Shown here: positions 1-10,932 of the stretch, in pieces
Numbering within the stretch: position 1 is the first letter of the stretch
Layout: each line of letters starts with the position of its first letter
NCBI RefSeq assembly: GCF_014841615.1
Contig: NZ_JACYUG010000002.1
Location: 62,001 to 126,000, forward strand
Direction: 5' to 3'
DNA length: 64,000 nucleotides
Origin: Sphingomonas sp. CFBP 8760
GTDB taxonomy: Bacteria; Pseudomonadota; Alphaproteobacteria; Sphingomonadales; Sphingomonadaceae
The notes under the pieces: generated by a model
Database searches by the model: none
Told to the model about the DNA's origin: nothing
The model's input: the letters and a program-made list of their open reading frames with translations, nothing else
Translations under genes and position numbers: made by a program

Positions 1-1
1 G

Positions 2-1942
<1,941 letters not shown>

Positions 1943-1960
1943 GCCGGGCAGTCGGACGTG

Positions 1961-1999
1961 AAAAGGGGCGTGACCGGCAACCCGGTCACGCCCCTTTTT
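1961..1999 (+). terminator. Rho-independent terminator of acnA
   Basis: A perfect stem (GGGGCGTGACCGG pairing with CCGGTCACGCCCC) with a short CAAC-type loop is flanked by an A-run before and a T-run after. It sits 19 bases after the acnA stop codon. The flanking A and T runs let it work in both directions, so it can also stop the converging blaR-like transcript. Confidence 0.9.
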
Positions 2000-2019
2000 C
2001 GTGCGCGAGGGCGTGGCGA

Positions 2020-3606
2020 TCAGGGTTTCATCTGCTCGCCCAGTTCGCGCGCCGCTTCGTCCAGTCCGGCCAGCGCGTCGCGGCGCTGGTCCTCGGTCAG
2101 ATGGCGTTCGATCGTGATCGACTGGCGGGCGAGCCGGATGCTCGCCACCGCCTGACGCAGGCCATTGCGCTTCGCCTCGTCGGCACGACGTTCCGCCTGC
2201 GCGGCCTGACGGACCGCGAACGCCGACTGGCGATGGCTCCATTCAGCCTGATGGCGCCCCCATTCCGCCTGTTGCATCGCCAGCGTCGTGGTCTGCCGGA
2301 TGCGGTTGCGGCAGACGATGATGGTGCGACGTCCGCGCTCGTCATTCCCCGCCATCGTCGGGGCGCCGGTTCCCGGTTCGCAGTCGCGGTCGACGACGAT
2401 CGGGACGGCCGGCATCGGCGGCGTCGCGGGGATCGGCGGCACCGGCACCGGGTGCGCGGCGATATAGGCGGCCGCGGCGGCACCGTCGTAGCGGGTGGTC
2501 TTGCCGTCCTTCACGATCACGACATGCCGGGCGGTGCGCGTGCCGGACCGGGGTGCCGGGGGCACCGGCGGTTCGGGCGGGCGGGCGGGTGCGGTCATCG
2601 GGATGGCAGGTGGCGCCGGCGGCGTGGGCGGGGCGGCGAGCTGGACGCCGGTCGCGCTTTCGACGCCGGCGGTCAGCGCGGCGGCGGCGCGGGTGCCCGA
2701 GGCGGTGACGACCAGTCCGGCGGTGACGGCGCCCAGGATCGCGACGGCGCCGGTCGCCCGACGCGTGCGGGACAGGCGGGTATTGGTCAGCATCCGTAAT
2801 CTCCCTTTCAGATCGGTGATGGTGTGGAGGTGGCAGGCGGCCGAGATCGCGCCGCCATGCGCCGCCTTCACGATCGCGCAGGCATAGATATGGCGGTCGG
2901 TCCGGCTGCGGCCGGCGAGCACGCGGGCATCGTTGGCGAGTTCCTGATCGCAGCGGAAGGCGCGAAAGGCATGCCAGGCCAGCGGATTGAACCAGTGGAT
3001 CGCGAGCACCGCGAGTGCCGCCCAGTTGGCGACCAGATCGCCACGGGCGTGATGGCCCAGTTCATGCGCCAGCGCGAGTTCGCGTTCGTCGGCATCGTAG
3101 CGGTCGGCGAAATCGTTCGGGAAGGCGACGAAGCGTCGCGCGGTGCCGAAGGCAAGCGGCCCCGCCGCCGCCGGCGTCTCGATCACGCACACCCCGCCGA
3201 CCCGGTCGAGCAGCCGCGCGCTCGCCAGCAACCGCTGGCAGAAGCGGCGATGACGGACGAGGTGCAGGACGAAGAAGATCGCCGCGCCGAGCAGCCACGC
3301 GCCGATCGCGATCACGCCCCAGGGGATCGCCGGTGACGGCACCGCGGCCGCCGCCGCGAGGGGTGCCGTCAACGGCTCCGCCCCCACCAGTATCGTCATC
3401 GCCTCGCTGGCGCGGGCGATCGGCATCGCATCGGACTGGCCCCACCCTGCGGGCAGCGGCGGCATGGTGAGGCGCAGCAGCGGCAATACCCAGAGGGCAT
3501 AGGCGATCTGTGGCCCGAAGACGCGGCGCACCGGCTGCCGGATCAGCAGCACGACGAGCATCAGCGCGGCCGATGCGGCCAGCGCCTCCACCGCCCAGGC
3601 GATCAC
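2020..3606 (-). CDS. M56-family (BlaR1/MecR1-like) membrane metallopeptidase, signal transducer
   Basis: This 528-aa protein resembles the peptidase half of BlaR1/MecR1 sensors, which inactivate a BlaI-type repressor after a signal. Hydrophobic segments lie at about residues 5-22, 33-48 and 93-117. The zinc motif HELGHH is at residues 181-186, with a downstream ELANDARVL segment as expected for M56 enzymes. After about residue 300 the protein turns into a Pro/Ala-rich tract and a Gln/Arg-rich helical segment; the penicillin-binding sensor domain of true BlaR1 is not visible. It overlaps the upstream blaI-like gene by 4 bases (ATGA), so the two are translated together. The signal sensed is unknown, and no beta-lactamase gene lies nearby. 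Confidence 0.85.
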   Translation of the reverse strand: MIAWAVEALAASAALMLVVLLIRQPVRRVFGPQIAYALWVLPLLRLTMPPLPAGWGQSDAMPIARASEAMTILVGAEPLTAPLAAAAAVPSPAIPWGVIAIGAWLLGAAIFFVLHLVRHRRFCQRLLASARLLDRVGGVCVIETPAAAGPLAFGTARRFVAFPNDFADRYDADERELALAHELGHHARGDLVANWAALAVLAIHWFNPLAWHAFRAFRCDQELANDARVLAGRSRTDRHIYACAIVKAAHGGAISAACHLHTITDLKGRLRMLTNTRLSRTRRATGAVAILGAVTAGLVVTASGTRAAAALTAGVESATGVQLAAPPTPPAPPAIPMTAPARPPEPPVPPAPRSGTRTARHVVIVKDGKTTRYDGAAAAAYIAAHPVPVPPIPATPPMPAVPIVVDRDCEPGTGAPTMAGNDERGRRTIIVCRNRIRQTTTLAMQQAEWGRHQAEWSHRQSAFAVRQAAQAERRADEAKRNGLRQAVASIRLARQSITIERHLTEDQRRDALAGLDEAARELGEQMKP

Positions 3607-3971
3607 GACTTCAGCCCCTTCAGGATCGCCTCGATCTCGGCGATGTCGCGGGCGGTCAACTGGTCGCGATCGGCCAGATGCGCGACTAATGGCGTCAGGC
3701 GACCACCGAACAGCCGGTCGATCAGCCGGCGCGATTCACCCGCGACATAATCCTCGCGCGCGACCAGCGGTCGATAGAGATAGCGGCGGCCATCCGCCTC
3801 GTGCGCGATCGCCGCCTTGCCCAGCAACCGGCCGAGCAAGGTCTTGACGGTGTTGGCGCTCCATCCCCGATCGGGATCGACCCGTTCGGCCACGTCCTGC
3901 GCGGTAAGGGGCGAATCCTGCCACAACACCTCCATGACGGCGTGTTCGGCATCGCTGATCCGTTCGGCCAC
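3603..3971 (-). CDS. BlaI/MecI/CopY-family transcriptional repressor
   Basis: A 122-aa winged-helix repressor starting at a GTG (V/M-AERISDAEHAVMEVLW) with a GGAG ribosome site. The N-terminal ISDAEHAVMEVLWQ and the recognition region WSANTVKTLLGRLLGK are typical of BlaI/MecI proteins, and the C-terminal third should dimerise. It sits directly downstream of a double palindrome that looks like its own operator, so autoregulation is likely. It is the first gene of a two-gene unit with the M56 peptidase that would cleave it. By family the repressor responds to peptidase cleavage; which genes besides its own operon it controls cannot be read from this window. Confidence 0.93.
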   Translation of the reverse strand: MAERISDAEHAVMEVLWQDSPLTAQDVAERVDPDRGWSANTVKTLLGRLLGKAAIAHEADGRRYLYRPLVAREDYVAGESRRLIDRLFGGRLTPLVAHLADRDQLTARDIAEIEAILKGLKS

Positions 3972-3981
3972 GACTCACTCC

Positions 3982-4030
3982 CTGATTGACTACACGTGTA
4001 ATCTCACTGATTACGAGTGTAGTCAATCAG
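3982..4030. promoter_or_regulatory. Double palindromic operator of the BlaI-like repressor
   Basis: Two 22-base arms (3982-4003 and 4009-4030) form a near-perfect inverted repeat around a 5-base spacer. Each arm also holds a near-palindrome of the form GACTACA...TGTAATC, the TACA/TGTA core known from BlaI/MecI operators. The site ends 11 bases upstream of the GTG start of the repressor gene, so it should overlap the promoter or the transcription start. Bases 4031-4233, between here and grxD, show no convincing gene. Confidence 0.8.
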
Positions 4031-4233
4031 GACGCCATGCCTGTCGGGTTATCTTACAGATGGGGTATCGAAGGAGGGGGCATTAACGATCGTCCGGCGC
4101 GGTTTCGCGCGGTTTATCCGATCTGGCACGCCATCTGCTACATCAGGGAATAGCCGAAGCGTCAGCGCGTTCAGCAGGGTGGACCGGTCGCTCGATCGAG
4201 TCTCGCGCCGGTCCACCCGACCCGGCCTACCGT

Positions 4234-4560
4234 TCAGGAGGCGGGGCGTTCGCCGCCGAACAGTTCGGCCAGCTCGCCGCTTTCGTACATCTCCATCATG
4301 ATGTCCGATCCGCCGACGAATTCGCCATCGACATAGAGCTGCGGGATCGTCGGCCAATCCGAATAGGCCTTGATGCCCTGCCGGATGCCCTGATCCTGCA
4401 ACACGTCGACGCTTTCGAACTCAGCGCCGAGATGATTGAGGATCGCCACCGCCCGGCTGGAAAAGCCGCATTGCGGGAACAGCGGGCTGCCCTTCATGAA
4501 CAGCACCACCTTGTTGGCCTTCACCACCGCATCGATGCGGGCGTTCGTGTCGTCGGTCAT
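4234..4560 (-). CDS. grxD: Monothiol glutaredoxin (Grx4/GrxD family)
   Basis: A CGFS-type monothiol glutaredoxin of about 108 aa. The active-site motif is PQCGFSSRAVAIL, followed by the TIPQLYVDGEFVGGSDI segment that binds glutathione. Such proteins hold a glutathione-ligated [2Fe-2S] cluster and pass Fe-S or iron signals, usually with BolA, whose gene is immediately upstream here (2-10 bases). Several in-frame ATGs occur (4569, 4563, 4560). The GAGG ribosome site touches the first one, and homologues begin MTDD or MSDD, so I prefer 4560. Confidence 0.93.
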   Translation of the reverse strand: MTDDTNARIDAVVKANKVVLFMKGSPLFPQCGFSSRAVAILNHLGAEFESVDVLQDQGIRQGIKAYSDWPTIPQLYVDGEFVGGSDIMMEMYESGELAELFGGERPAS

Positions 4561-4571
4561 CATCGTCATCC

Positions 4572-4802
4572 TCAGGAAACGGCTGTCGTCAGTTGGAGCG
4601 CGTGGAGTTCGCCCCCCATGCGCCCGCCCAGCGCGGCATAGACGGCGCGGGTCTGCGCCACGCGGCTCATCCCGGCGAAGCTGGGCGCGACCACGCGGGC
4701 GGCATAGTGATCGCCGTCCCCGGCCAGATCGGTGATCTCGACCTGCGCATCGGGGATCGCCTGGCGGATCAGCGTGGCGATATCGTCGGCGGACATCGGC
4801 AT
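4572..4802 (-). CDS. BolA-family protein
   Basis: A 76-aa BolA domain protein with the conserved VVAPSFAGMSRVAQTRAVYAAL region, in which the SRVxRHR-like helix and the invariant C-terminal histidine (GGELHALQL) are visible. BolA proteins bind monothiol glutaredoxins through a shared Fe-S cluster, and the next gene encodes that partner. The chosen ATG is preceded by GGAGGTG at a good distance, inside the end of the zeta-subunit gene; a second ATG lies two codons on. The upstream gene's stop codon is 1 base away, so zeta subunit, BolA and Grx4 form one tight operon. Confidence 0.93.
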   Translation of the reverse strand: MPMSADDIATLIRQAIPDAQVEITDLAGDGDHYAARVVAPSFAGMSRVAQTRAVYAALGGRMGGELHALQLTTAVS

Positions 4803-4803
4803 G

Positions 4804-5127
4804 TCAGCGCACCTCCAGCAACTGGCGGCGGGCTTCGACATGCCGTTCCTCCAGCGCGCTGCGCACGGTCGGCTCGTCGGTATCGACGCCGGCGGCGGTC
4901 AGATCACCCACCACCTTGCGGATCACGTCCTCGTCACCCGATTCCTCGAAATCGGCCTGCACCACCGCCTTGGCATAGGCATCGGTTTCCGCCGGGGTCA
5001 GCCCCATCCGCTCCGCCGCCCACTGGCCGAGCAGGCGGTTGCGGCGCGCGGTGATCCGGAACGCCATCTCGTCGTCGCGCACGAACTTCGCCTCGGCCGC
5101 GCGTTCGCGGTCCTCGAACATGGTCAT
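4804..5127 (-). CDS. F1-ATPase inhibitor zeta subunit (DUF1476 family)
   Basis: A 107-aa protein of the DUF1476 family, known in Paracoccus and other alphaproteobacteria as the zeta subunit that blocks the hydrolytic direction of F1Fo-ATP synthase. The N-terminal MTMFEDRERAAEAKF and the motifs RRNRLLGQWAAE and ADFEESGDEDV are characteristic. The start is set by ATG at 5127 with GGGAGC upstream; the longer open frame upstream has no family similarity. It is the first gene of the zeta-bolA-grxD unit. The inhibitory role is known for the family and is inferred for this copy. Confidence 0.9.
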   Translation of the reverse strand: MTMFEDRERAAEAKFVRDDEMAFRITARRNRLLGQWAAERMGLTPAETDAYAKAVVQADFEESGDEDVIRKVVGDLTAAGVDTDEPTVRSALEERHVEARRQLLEVR

Positions 5128-5206
5128 CTGGCTGCTCCCCGCATCATTGCTGCTGCGGAGATAGGCGCAGCGATACGGCGGCGCAACATAGCGGGCGGCG
5201 CGCGTC

Positions 5207-6202
5207 CTAGACTTCCACCACCAGCTTGCCGATCGCGCCGCGCGAGGCGATCTGCGCGATCGCCCTGCCCCCGTCGGCCAGCGGGTACCGGCCGGTGACG
5301 CGGGGGCCGATACGGCCATCGGCCCACAGGCGGAACAGGTGATCGACATGCGCAGCGTTGGCCGCCGGATCGCGCGCGGCGAAGGCGCCCCAGAACACCC
5401 CGCAGACATCGCAGCTTTTCAGCAGCGTCAGGTTGAGCGGCAGTTTCGGAATGCCGGCCGGGAAGCCGACGACCAGATACCGCCCTTCCCAGCCGATCGA
5501 TCGCAGCGCCGGTTCGGCATAATCGCCGCCGACCGGATCGTAGATCACATCGAACCCCGCCTTGCCCCCGGCCGCCTTGAACCGGTCGGCCAGCGCCCTG
5601 GACTGGTCGCGATCGAACGGCGCGCGCGGATAGACGATCGCCTCGTCCGCCCCGGCCGCCATCGCGGCGGCGGCCTTTTCATCCGAGGAGACGGCCGCGA
5701 CGACGCGGGCACCGAACGCCTTGCCCAGTTCGATCGCCGCCAGCCCGACGCCGCCGGCCGCGCCCAGCACCAGCAGGCTCTGCCCCGCCGCCAGCCGGCC
5801 ACGGTCGAGCAGCGCATGGATGGTGGTGGCATAGGTCAGGATCAGCGACGCGCCCTCGGCGAAATCGCGGCCTTCGGGCAGGCGATAGAGGCGGGCCGCA
5901 TCGACCGCGACCTTTTCCGCCAGCCCGCCATGGCCGACCATGCCGATCACCCGGTCGCCGGGTTGCCAGCCGGTCACCCCGTCGCCGACGCTGTCGACGA
6001 TGCCCGCCACCTCGCCACCCGGCGCGAAGGGGCGCGGCGGCTTGAACTGGTATTTGTCCTCGATGATGAGGACATCGGGATAGTTGATCGCGCAGGCGCG
6101 CACGGCGACCACGACCTGCCCCGGCGCGGGCACCGGATCGGGCGCGTCGGCCAGTTCCAGAGTTTCAGGTCCGCCCGGCGCCCTCGACAGCAATGCCTTC
6201 AT
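5207..6202 (-). CDS. NADPH:quinone oxidoreductase-like MDR protein
   Basis: A 331-aa medium-chain dehydrogenase/reductase of the zinc-independent quinone oxidoreductase branch. The GroES-like N-terminal domain contains [11 protein letters not shown] and the Rossmann domain has the nucleotide motif [21 protein letters not shown] at about residues 145-165. No cysteine/histidine set for structural or catalytic zinc is visible. These enzymes reduce quinones or enoyl/enone compounds with NADPH; the substrate cannot be told. The start codon (ATG 6202, GGGGAG site) lies 38 bases inside the 3' end of leuD, so it is the last gene of the leu operon. Confidence 0.85.
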   Translation of the reverse strand: MKALLSRAPGGPETLELADAPDPVPAPGQVVVAVRACAINYPDVLIIEDKYQFKPPRPFAPGGEVAGIVDSVGDGVTGWQPGDRVIGMVGHGGLAEKVAVDAARLYRLPEGRDFAEGASLILTYATTIHALLDRGRLAAGQSLLVLGAAGGVGLAAIELGKAFGARVVAAVSSDEKAAAAMAAGADEAIVYPRAPFDRDQSRALADRFKAAGGKAGFDVIYDPVGGDYAEPALRSIGWEGRYLVVGFPAGIPKLPLNLTLLKSCDVCGVFWGAFAARDPAANAAHVDHLFRLWADGRIGPRVTGRYPLADGGRAIAQIASRGAIGKLVVEV

Positions 6203-6794
6203 ATCCGCGTCTCCCCTCGACCCAGGGGCGATGTTCGGCCATCGCTCCCTCGAATTTCGAAATCGCGGTATCTCTTGCCAGTGTCAGGCCGATCTCGTCC
6301 AGCCCTTCCATCAGGCACTGGCGACGGAACGGGTCGAGTTCGAAGGCGAAGCGGTCCTGATAGGGGGTGGTGACCGTCATCGTTTCCAGATCGACGGTGA
6401 CGGGCTGGTCCCTGGCCACCTCGACCAGCCGGTCGACCGCTTCCTGCGGCAGCACGACGGGGATGATGCCGTTCTTGAAGGCATTGCCTGAAAAGATGTC
6501 GGAAAAGCTGGGTGCGATCACCGCACGGATACCCATGTCGGCCAGCGCCCAGGCGGCATGTTCGCGGCTCGACCCGCAGCCGAAATTGTCGCCCGCGATC
6601 AGCACCGGCGCGCCGGCATAGCGGGGATCGTCGAAGATGTTGCCCGGCACCGCCCGCACCGTCTCGAACGCGCCACGGCCCAGACCCGAGCGGGCGATCG
6701 TCTTCAGCCAGTGCGCGGGGATGATGACGTCGGTATCGACGTTCTTGGCGCCCCAGGGATAGGCGGTGCCGGCAACCGTGGTGACCGCCTCCAC
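6165..6794 (-). CDS. leuD: 3-isopropylmalate dehydratase, small subunit
   Basis: LeuD, with LeuC, isomerises 2-isopropylmalate to 3-isopropylmalate in leucine synthesis. The 209-aa product has the swivel-domain signatures [15 protein letters not shown] near residue 20 and [17 protein letters not shown] near residue 70, and it has the usual family length. Translation starts at a GTG that shares one base with the TAG stop of the preceding 34-aa ORF (TAGTG), so the two are translationally coupled. The 3' end overlaps the quinone oxidoreductase gene by 38 bases. Confidence 0.96.
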   Translation of the reverse strand: MEAVTTVAGTAYPWGAKNVDTDVIIPAHWLKTIARSGLGRGAFETVRAVPGNIFDDPRYAGAPVLIAGDNFGCGSSREHAAWALADMGIRAVIAPSFSDIFSGNAFKNGIIPVVLPQEAVDRLVEVARDQPVTVDLETMTVTTPYQDRFAFELDPFRRQCLMEGLDEIGLTLARDTAISKFEGAMAEHRPWVEGRRGYEGIAVEGAGRT

Positions 6795-6898
6795 TATTCC
6801 CCCCGCGCCTGCGCCACAGGTTTCGCCACGCTGGCGCTGTAGGCGGCGACGCCGCTCAGGACCGCACCGGCGACCAGCATCACGAGTATCTTCTTCAT
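6794..6898 (-). CDS. 34-aa hydrophobic peptide between leuC and leuD
   Basis: A very short ORF that fills the whole space between leuC and leuD. It starts inside the leuC stop (ATGA overlap) and its TAG stop overlaps the GTG start of leuD by one base. The product begins [16 protein letters not shown], which reads as a signal peptide or single membrane helix, and ends in a short polar tail (AQARGE). I do not recognise a family. The double translational coupling is the main evidence that it is real; its role may be only to couple leuD translation to leuC, or it may be a small membrane protein. Confidence 0.65.
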   Translation of the reverse strand: MKKILVMLVAGAVLSGVAAYSASVAKPVAQARGE

Positions 6899-8334
6899 GC
6901 GTCGTTCCCCATCAGATCGCGGACATCCGCCAGCCGGCCGGTCACCGCCGCCGCCGCCGCCATTGCCGGCGACAACAGGTGGGTGCGAGCACCGGGTCCC
7001 TGTCGCCCGACGAAATTGCGGTTGGACGTGGAGGCGCAGCGTTCGCCCGGTGGCACCTTGTCCGGGTTCATCGCCAGGCACATCGAACAGCCCGGTTCGC
7101 GCCATTCGAAGCCGGCGTCCACGAAGATGCGGTCGAGCCCCTCCGCCTCCGCCTGCCGCTTCACCAGCCCGGACCCCGGCACGACCATCGCGCGCACACC
7201 GTCGGCGACACGGCGACCGTTGGCGACCGAGGCGGCCGCGCGCAGGTCCTCGATCCGGCTGTTGGTGCAGCTGCCGATGAAGACATGGCCGACGCCGACG
7301 TCCTGCATCCGCGTACCGGGTGCCAGCCCCATGTAATCGAGCGACTTGCGCGCGGCGTCGCGCTTGGCGGGATCGGCGAAGCTGTCGGGATCGGGGACGA
7401 CGCCGGTGATCGGCACCACGTCTTCCGGACTGGTTCCCCAGGTGAGCGAGGGGGCGATGTCGGTGGCGTCCAGCGTCACCGTCCGGTCGTAGCGCGCGCC
7501 GGCATCGGTGGGCAGCGTCCGCCACCAGTCGACCGCACGATCCCATTCCGCCCCCGCCGGCGCCATCGGCCGCCCCTTCAGATAGGCGAAGGTCGTCTCG
7601 TCCGGGGCGATCAGGCCGGCGCGCGCGCCACCCTCGATCGACATGTTGGCGATGGTCAGCCGCCCCTCGACCGACAGGGCACGGATCACCGCGCCGGTAT
7701 ATTCGACGACATAGCCGGTGCCGCCCGCCGCGCCGATGCGGCCGATGATCGCGAGGATCACGTCCTTGGCCGACACGCCGTAGCCAAGCGTGCCGTCGAC
7801 GCGGATCTCCATCGTCTTCGATCGCGTCAGTTGCAGCGTCTGGGTGGCGAGGACATGCTCGACCTCCGACGTGCCGATCCCGAACGCCAGTGCGCCGAGC
7901 GCGCCGTGCGCGGAGGTGTGGCTGTCGCCGCAGACCAGCGTGGTGCCCGGCAGGGTGAACCCCAGTTCGGGGCCGACGACATGGACGATCCCCTGCTCCG
8001 CCGCGGTGGCATCGATATAGTCGATGCCGAATTCGGCGGTGTTGCGGCGCAACGCCTCCAGCTGGGCCGCGCTTTCGCGATCGGCGATCGGCAGCAGCCG
8101 GCCATCGGCGCCCAGACGCGGGGTCGTGGGCAGATTATGGTCGGGTACCGCCAGCGTCAGTTCGGGCCGGCGGACGCGACGACCGGCGACACGCAGCCCC
8201 TCGAACGCCTGCGGGCTGGTAACCTCGTGGACGAGGTGGCGGTCGATATACAGAAGGCAGGTGCCGTCGTCGCGACGTTCGACGACATGCGCATCCCAGA
8301 TCTTCTCGTAGAGCGTTTGCGGACGGCTGGCCAT
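6895..8334 (-). CDS. leuC: 3-isopropylmalate dehydratase, large subunit
   Basis: The 479-aa large subunit carries the [4Fe-4S] cluster for isopropylmalate isomerisation. Cluster cysteines are visible in [13 protein letters not shown] and in the CSMC pair of [10 protein letters not shown], with [21 protein letters not shown] upstream. The start ATG has a clear GGAGG site seven bases away. It is the first gene of leuC-small ORF-leuD-oxidoreductase; the 120-base gap to the divergent receiver gene must hold the promoters of both. Confidence 0.97.
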   Translation of the reverse strand: MASRPQTLYEKIWDAHVVERRDDGTCLLYIDRHLVHEVTSPQAFEGLRVAGRRVRRPELTLAVPDHNLPTTPRLGADGRLLPIADRESAAQLEALRRNTAEFGIDYIDATAAEQGIVHVVGPELGFTLPGTTLVCGDSHTSAHGALGALAFGIGTSEVEHVLATQTLQLTRSKTMEIRVDGTLGYGVSAKDVILAIIGRIGAAGGTGYVVEYTGAVIRALSVEGRLTIANMSIEGGARAGLIAPDETTFAYLKGRPMAPAGAEWDRAVDWWRTLPTDAGARYDRTVTLDATDIAPSLTWGTSPEDVVPITGVVPDPDSFADPAKRDAARKSLDYMGLAPGTRMQDVGVGHVFIGSCTNSRIEDLRAAASVANGRRVADGVRAMVVPGSGLVKRQAEAEGLDRIFVDAGFEWREPGCSMCLAMNPDKVPPGERCASTSNRNFVGRQGPGARTHLLSPAMAAAAAVTGRLADVRDLMGNDA

Positions 8335-8454
8335 AAGGCGCCTCCGTTAACCGAAATGGCGTTCGCCGCCAAGTCGCACGCTTTCCGCGAATGACGGGGG
8401 ACCGATCCGCGTCATCACCCGTTAAAGTAACCTGGATCAAGGGAGACGACGCGG

Positions 8455-8808
8455 GTGTGCCACGTTCTGATTATCGAGGACGAGCCGCTGGTCGCCATGA
8501 ACATCGAAATGATGCTCAGCGAAATCGGCGCGACGTCCTTCTCATTCGCCGTGACCGAGGACGAGGCGGTGATCGCCGCGCACGAACATCCGCCGCAGCT
8601 CATCACCTCCGACGTGCGGTTGGTGGACGGTCTCGGCCCGGCTGCCGTGCGGCGTATCCATGAGGAACTGGGGCCGATGCCGGTGATCTTCATCACCGCC
8701 AGCCCCCATGACTGCGACCCCGACGATCCATCGACCACGGTTCTGGTGAAGCCGGTGAGCAGCGAGGCGGTGACCGCCGCTTTCCACCGGATGATGCCGC
8801 TGCCCTAG
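8455..8808 (+). CDS. Single-domain response regulator (receiver only)
   Basis: A 117-aa protein consisting of one receiver domain. The acidic pair E8/D9, the phospho-acceptor D53 (TSDVRL), the Ser/Thr position (FITAS) and the lysine in LVKPV are all present. It starts at GTG with GGGAG about 11 bases upstream. No output domain follows, so it would act by protein contact or as a phosphate sink. No kinase gene is adjacent; it is divergent from leuC and runs towards guaA. The cognate kinase is unknown. Confidence 0.88.
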   Translation: MCHVLIIEDEPLVAMNIEMMLSEIGATSFSFAVTEDEAVIAAHEHPPQLITSDVRLVDGLGPAAVRRIHEELGPMPVIFITASPHDCDPDDPSTTVLVKPVSSEAVTAAFHRMMPLP

Positions 8809-8818
8809 GCGTCGCGCG

Positions 8819-10372
8819 TCATTCCCACTCGATCGTGCCGGGGGGCTTGGAGGTATAATCATAGGTGACGCGATTGACGCCCTTCACCTCGTTGATGATC
8901 CGGGTCGCGACGCGCGGCAGGAAGTCGCCGGGGAAGGAAAACGCCTGCGCCGTCATCCCGTCGACCGAGGTTACCGCCCTGAGCGCCAGGACGTAATCAT
9001 AGGTACGGGCATCGCCCATCACCCCGACGGTGCGGACCGGCAGCAGCACGGCGAACGCCTGCCAGATCGCATCGTAGAGGCCGGCGGCGCGGATTTCCTC
9101 CAGATAGATCGCATCCGCCTTGCGCAGGATATCGCAGCGTTCGCGCGTCACCTCGCCGGGGATACGGATCGCGAGGCCAGGTCCGGGGAAGGGATGACGG
9201 CCGACGAACACGTCGGGCAGACCCAGTTCGCGACCCAGCACGCGGACCTCGTCCTTAAACAGTTCGCGCAAGGGTTCGACCAGCTTCATGTTCATGCGTT
9301 CGGGCAGGCCGCCAACATTGTGGTGGCTCTTGATCGTCACCGATGGCCCGCCGGTGAAGCTGACGCTTTCGATCACGTCGGGATAGAGCGTGCCCTGCGC
9401 GAGGAAGTCGGCGCCGCCGATCTTCTTCGCCTCCGCCTCGAACACGTCGATGAAGGTCTTGCCGATGAACTTGCGCTTCGCCTCCGGATCGGTGACGCCG
9501 GCAAGGCCATCCATGAACAGGTCCTGCGCCTGCACATGGACGAGCGGGATATTGTAGTGGCCACGGAACAGGCCGACGACCTGCTCGGCCTCCCCGGCCC
9601 GCAGGATGCCGCCATCGACGAACACGCAGGTGAGCTGGTCGCCGATCGCCTCGTGGATCAGCAGCGCGGCGACCGACGAGTCGACCCCGCCGGACAGACC
9701 GCAGATCACCTTCGACGCGCCGACCTGTTCGCGGATCTCCGCGATCTTGGCGGCGCGGAACTCGGCCATCGTCCAGTCGCCGGCGAGACCGCAGACGTGG
9801 CGGACGAAGTTGGCGATCAGCTTCGCGCCGTCCGGGGTGTGGACGACCTCCGGGTGGAACTGCATCGCATAGATGCGGCGATCGTCGTCGGCGATGATCG
9901 CGAACGGCGCGCCGCGGCTGGAAGCGACGGGGCGGAAGCCGGGGGCGAGTTCGGCCACGTGATCGCCGTGGCTCATCCATACCTGATGCCGGTCGCCTTC
10001 GGCCCACAGGCCGTCGAACAGCGCGCAAGGGGCATCGACCGCGACGAACGCCTCGCCGAACTCGCCCCCCATCCCCTTCTCGACCCGACCACCGAGTTGC
10101 TGGATCAGCGCCTGCTGGCCGTAGCAGATGCCCATGATCGGCAGGCCGCTTTCCAGGATCGCATCGGGAATGCGCGGACTGCCCTCGTCGAGGACGGAGG
10201 CGGGGCCGCCGGACAGGATGATGCCCTTCGGCCGGATGCGGGCATAGGCGTCGGCGGCGGACTGGAAGGGGGCGATCTCGCTATAGACGCCCGCCTCGCG
10301 GACGCGACGCGCGATCAGCTGCGTCACCTGGCTGCCGAAATCGACGATGAGGATGCTGTCGGGGTGTTCCAT
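8819..10372 (-). CDS. guaA: GMP synthase (glutamine-hydrolysing)
   Basis: A 517-aa two-domain enzyme that aminates XMP to GMP using glutamine and ATP. The amidotransferase domain has the nucleophile C83 (GICYGQQ) and the H173/E175 pair (FHPEVVHTP). The ATP pyrophosphatase P-loop SGGVDSS is at residues 227-233, and the C-terminal dimerisation domain ends with the family GTIEWE. It converges on the receiver gene with a 10-base gap, and a hairpin separates it from the upstream ribosomal operon, so it probably has its own promoter in 10373-10450. Confidence 0.97.
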   Translation of the reverse strand: MEHPDSILIVDFGSQVTQLIARRVREAGVYSEIAPFQSAADAYARIRPKGIILSGGPASVLDEGSPRIPDAILESGLPIMGICYGQQALIQQLGGRVEKGMGGEFGEAFVAVDAPCALFDGLWAEGDRHQVWMSHGDHVAELAPGFRPVASSRGAPFAIIADDDRRIYAMQFHPEVVHTPDGAKLIANFVRHVCGLAGDWTMAEFRAAKIAEIREQVGASKVICGLSGGVDSSVAALLIHEAIGDQLTCVFVDGGILRAGEAEQVVGLFRGHYNIPLVHVQAQDLFMDGLAGVTDPEAKRKFIGKTFIDVFEAEAKKIGGADFLAQGTLYPDVIESVSFTGGPSVTIKSHHNVGGLPERMNMKLVEPLRELFKDEVRVLGRELGLPDVFVGRHPFPGPGLAIRIPGEVTRERCDILRKADAIYLEEIRAAGLYDAIWQAFAVLLPVRTVGVMGDARTYDYVLALRAVTSVDGMTAQAFSFPGDFLPRVATRIINEVKGVNRVTYDYTSKPPGTIEWE

Positions 10373-10451
10373 GGCGCGGCCCTAGCCGCGAAGCGGGCCG
10401 GGGCCAAGCCCGGCCGGCGGGGCAACATTGCCGCGACGGGCTCTCACGCAA

Positions 10452-10485
10452 GAAGGCCGCACTCCCCAAGGGGAATGCGGCCTTC
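10452..10485 (-). terminator. Likely terminator of the rpsM-rpsK-rpoA-rplQ operon
   Basis: A 16-bp stem with one mismatch and a 2-base loop (GGCCGCA...TGCGGCC core) lies 21 bases after the rplQ stop on the minus strand. Only a short pyrimidine stretch (CTTCTT) follows, so it could be a weak intrinsic terminator or a Rho-assisted one. Confidence 0.65.
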
Positions 10486-10506
10486 CGGAAACCGATCAGC
10501 AGGCGA

Positions 10507-10932
10507 TCACGCCGCTTCGTTGTAATCCTCGTCGTCCTGGACCACCGGGCCGGAATCCTGACCCTTGGCCGAGACGTCGCGATCGACGAACTCGATGATC
10601 GCCATCGGCGAGGCGTCCGACTGGCGCGGGCCGGTCTTGATGATGCGGGTGTAGCCGCCGTTGCGATCAGCATAGCGCGACGCGATCACGTCGAACAGCT
10701 TCACCAGCTGCGCATCGTCCAGCAGGCGGGCATGGGCGAGACGACGGTTGGACAGGCCACCCTTCTTCGCCAGCGTCACCAGCTTCTCGACATAGGGGCG
10801 AAGCTCCTTCGCCTTGGCGACGGTGGTGGTGATCTGCTCGTGCTTGATGAGCGCGGCCGCCATGTTCCGGAACAGGGCGATCCGGTGGGCCGAGGTACGT
10901 TGCAGCTTACGGCCGCCGACGCGATGACGCAT
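10507..10932 (-). CDS. rplQ: 50S ribosomal protein L17
   Basis: L17 of the large ribosomal subunit, 141 aa. The N-terminus [17 protein letters not shown] and the stretch [18 protein letters not shown] are diagnostic. The C-terminal acidic tail ([15 protein letters not shown]) is longer than in E. coli, as is usual in alphaproteobacteria. It is the last gene of the alpha operon but is separated from rpoA by 279 bases rich in hairpins. Confidence 0.98.
   Translation of the reverse strand: MRHRVGGRKLQRTSAHRIALFRNMAAALIKHEQITTTVAKAKELRPYVEKLVTLAKKGGLSNRRLAHARLLDDAQLVKLFDVIASRYADRNGGYTRIIKTGPRQSDASPMAIIEFVDRDVSAKGQDSGPVVQDDEDYNEAA

Noticed and set aside
2020..3606. BlaR1 beta-lactam sensor
   Set aside because: The peptidase half is present, but no penicillin-binding sensor domain or beta-lactamase gene is visible, so a beta-lactam role is not claimed.
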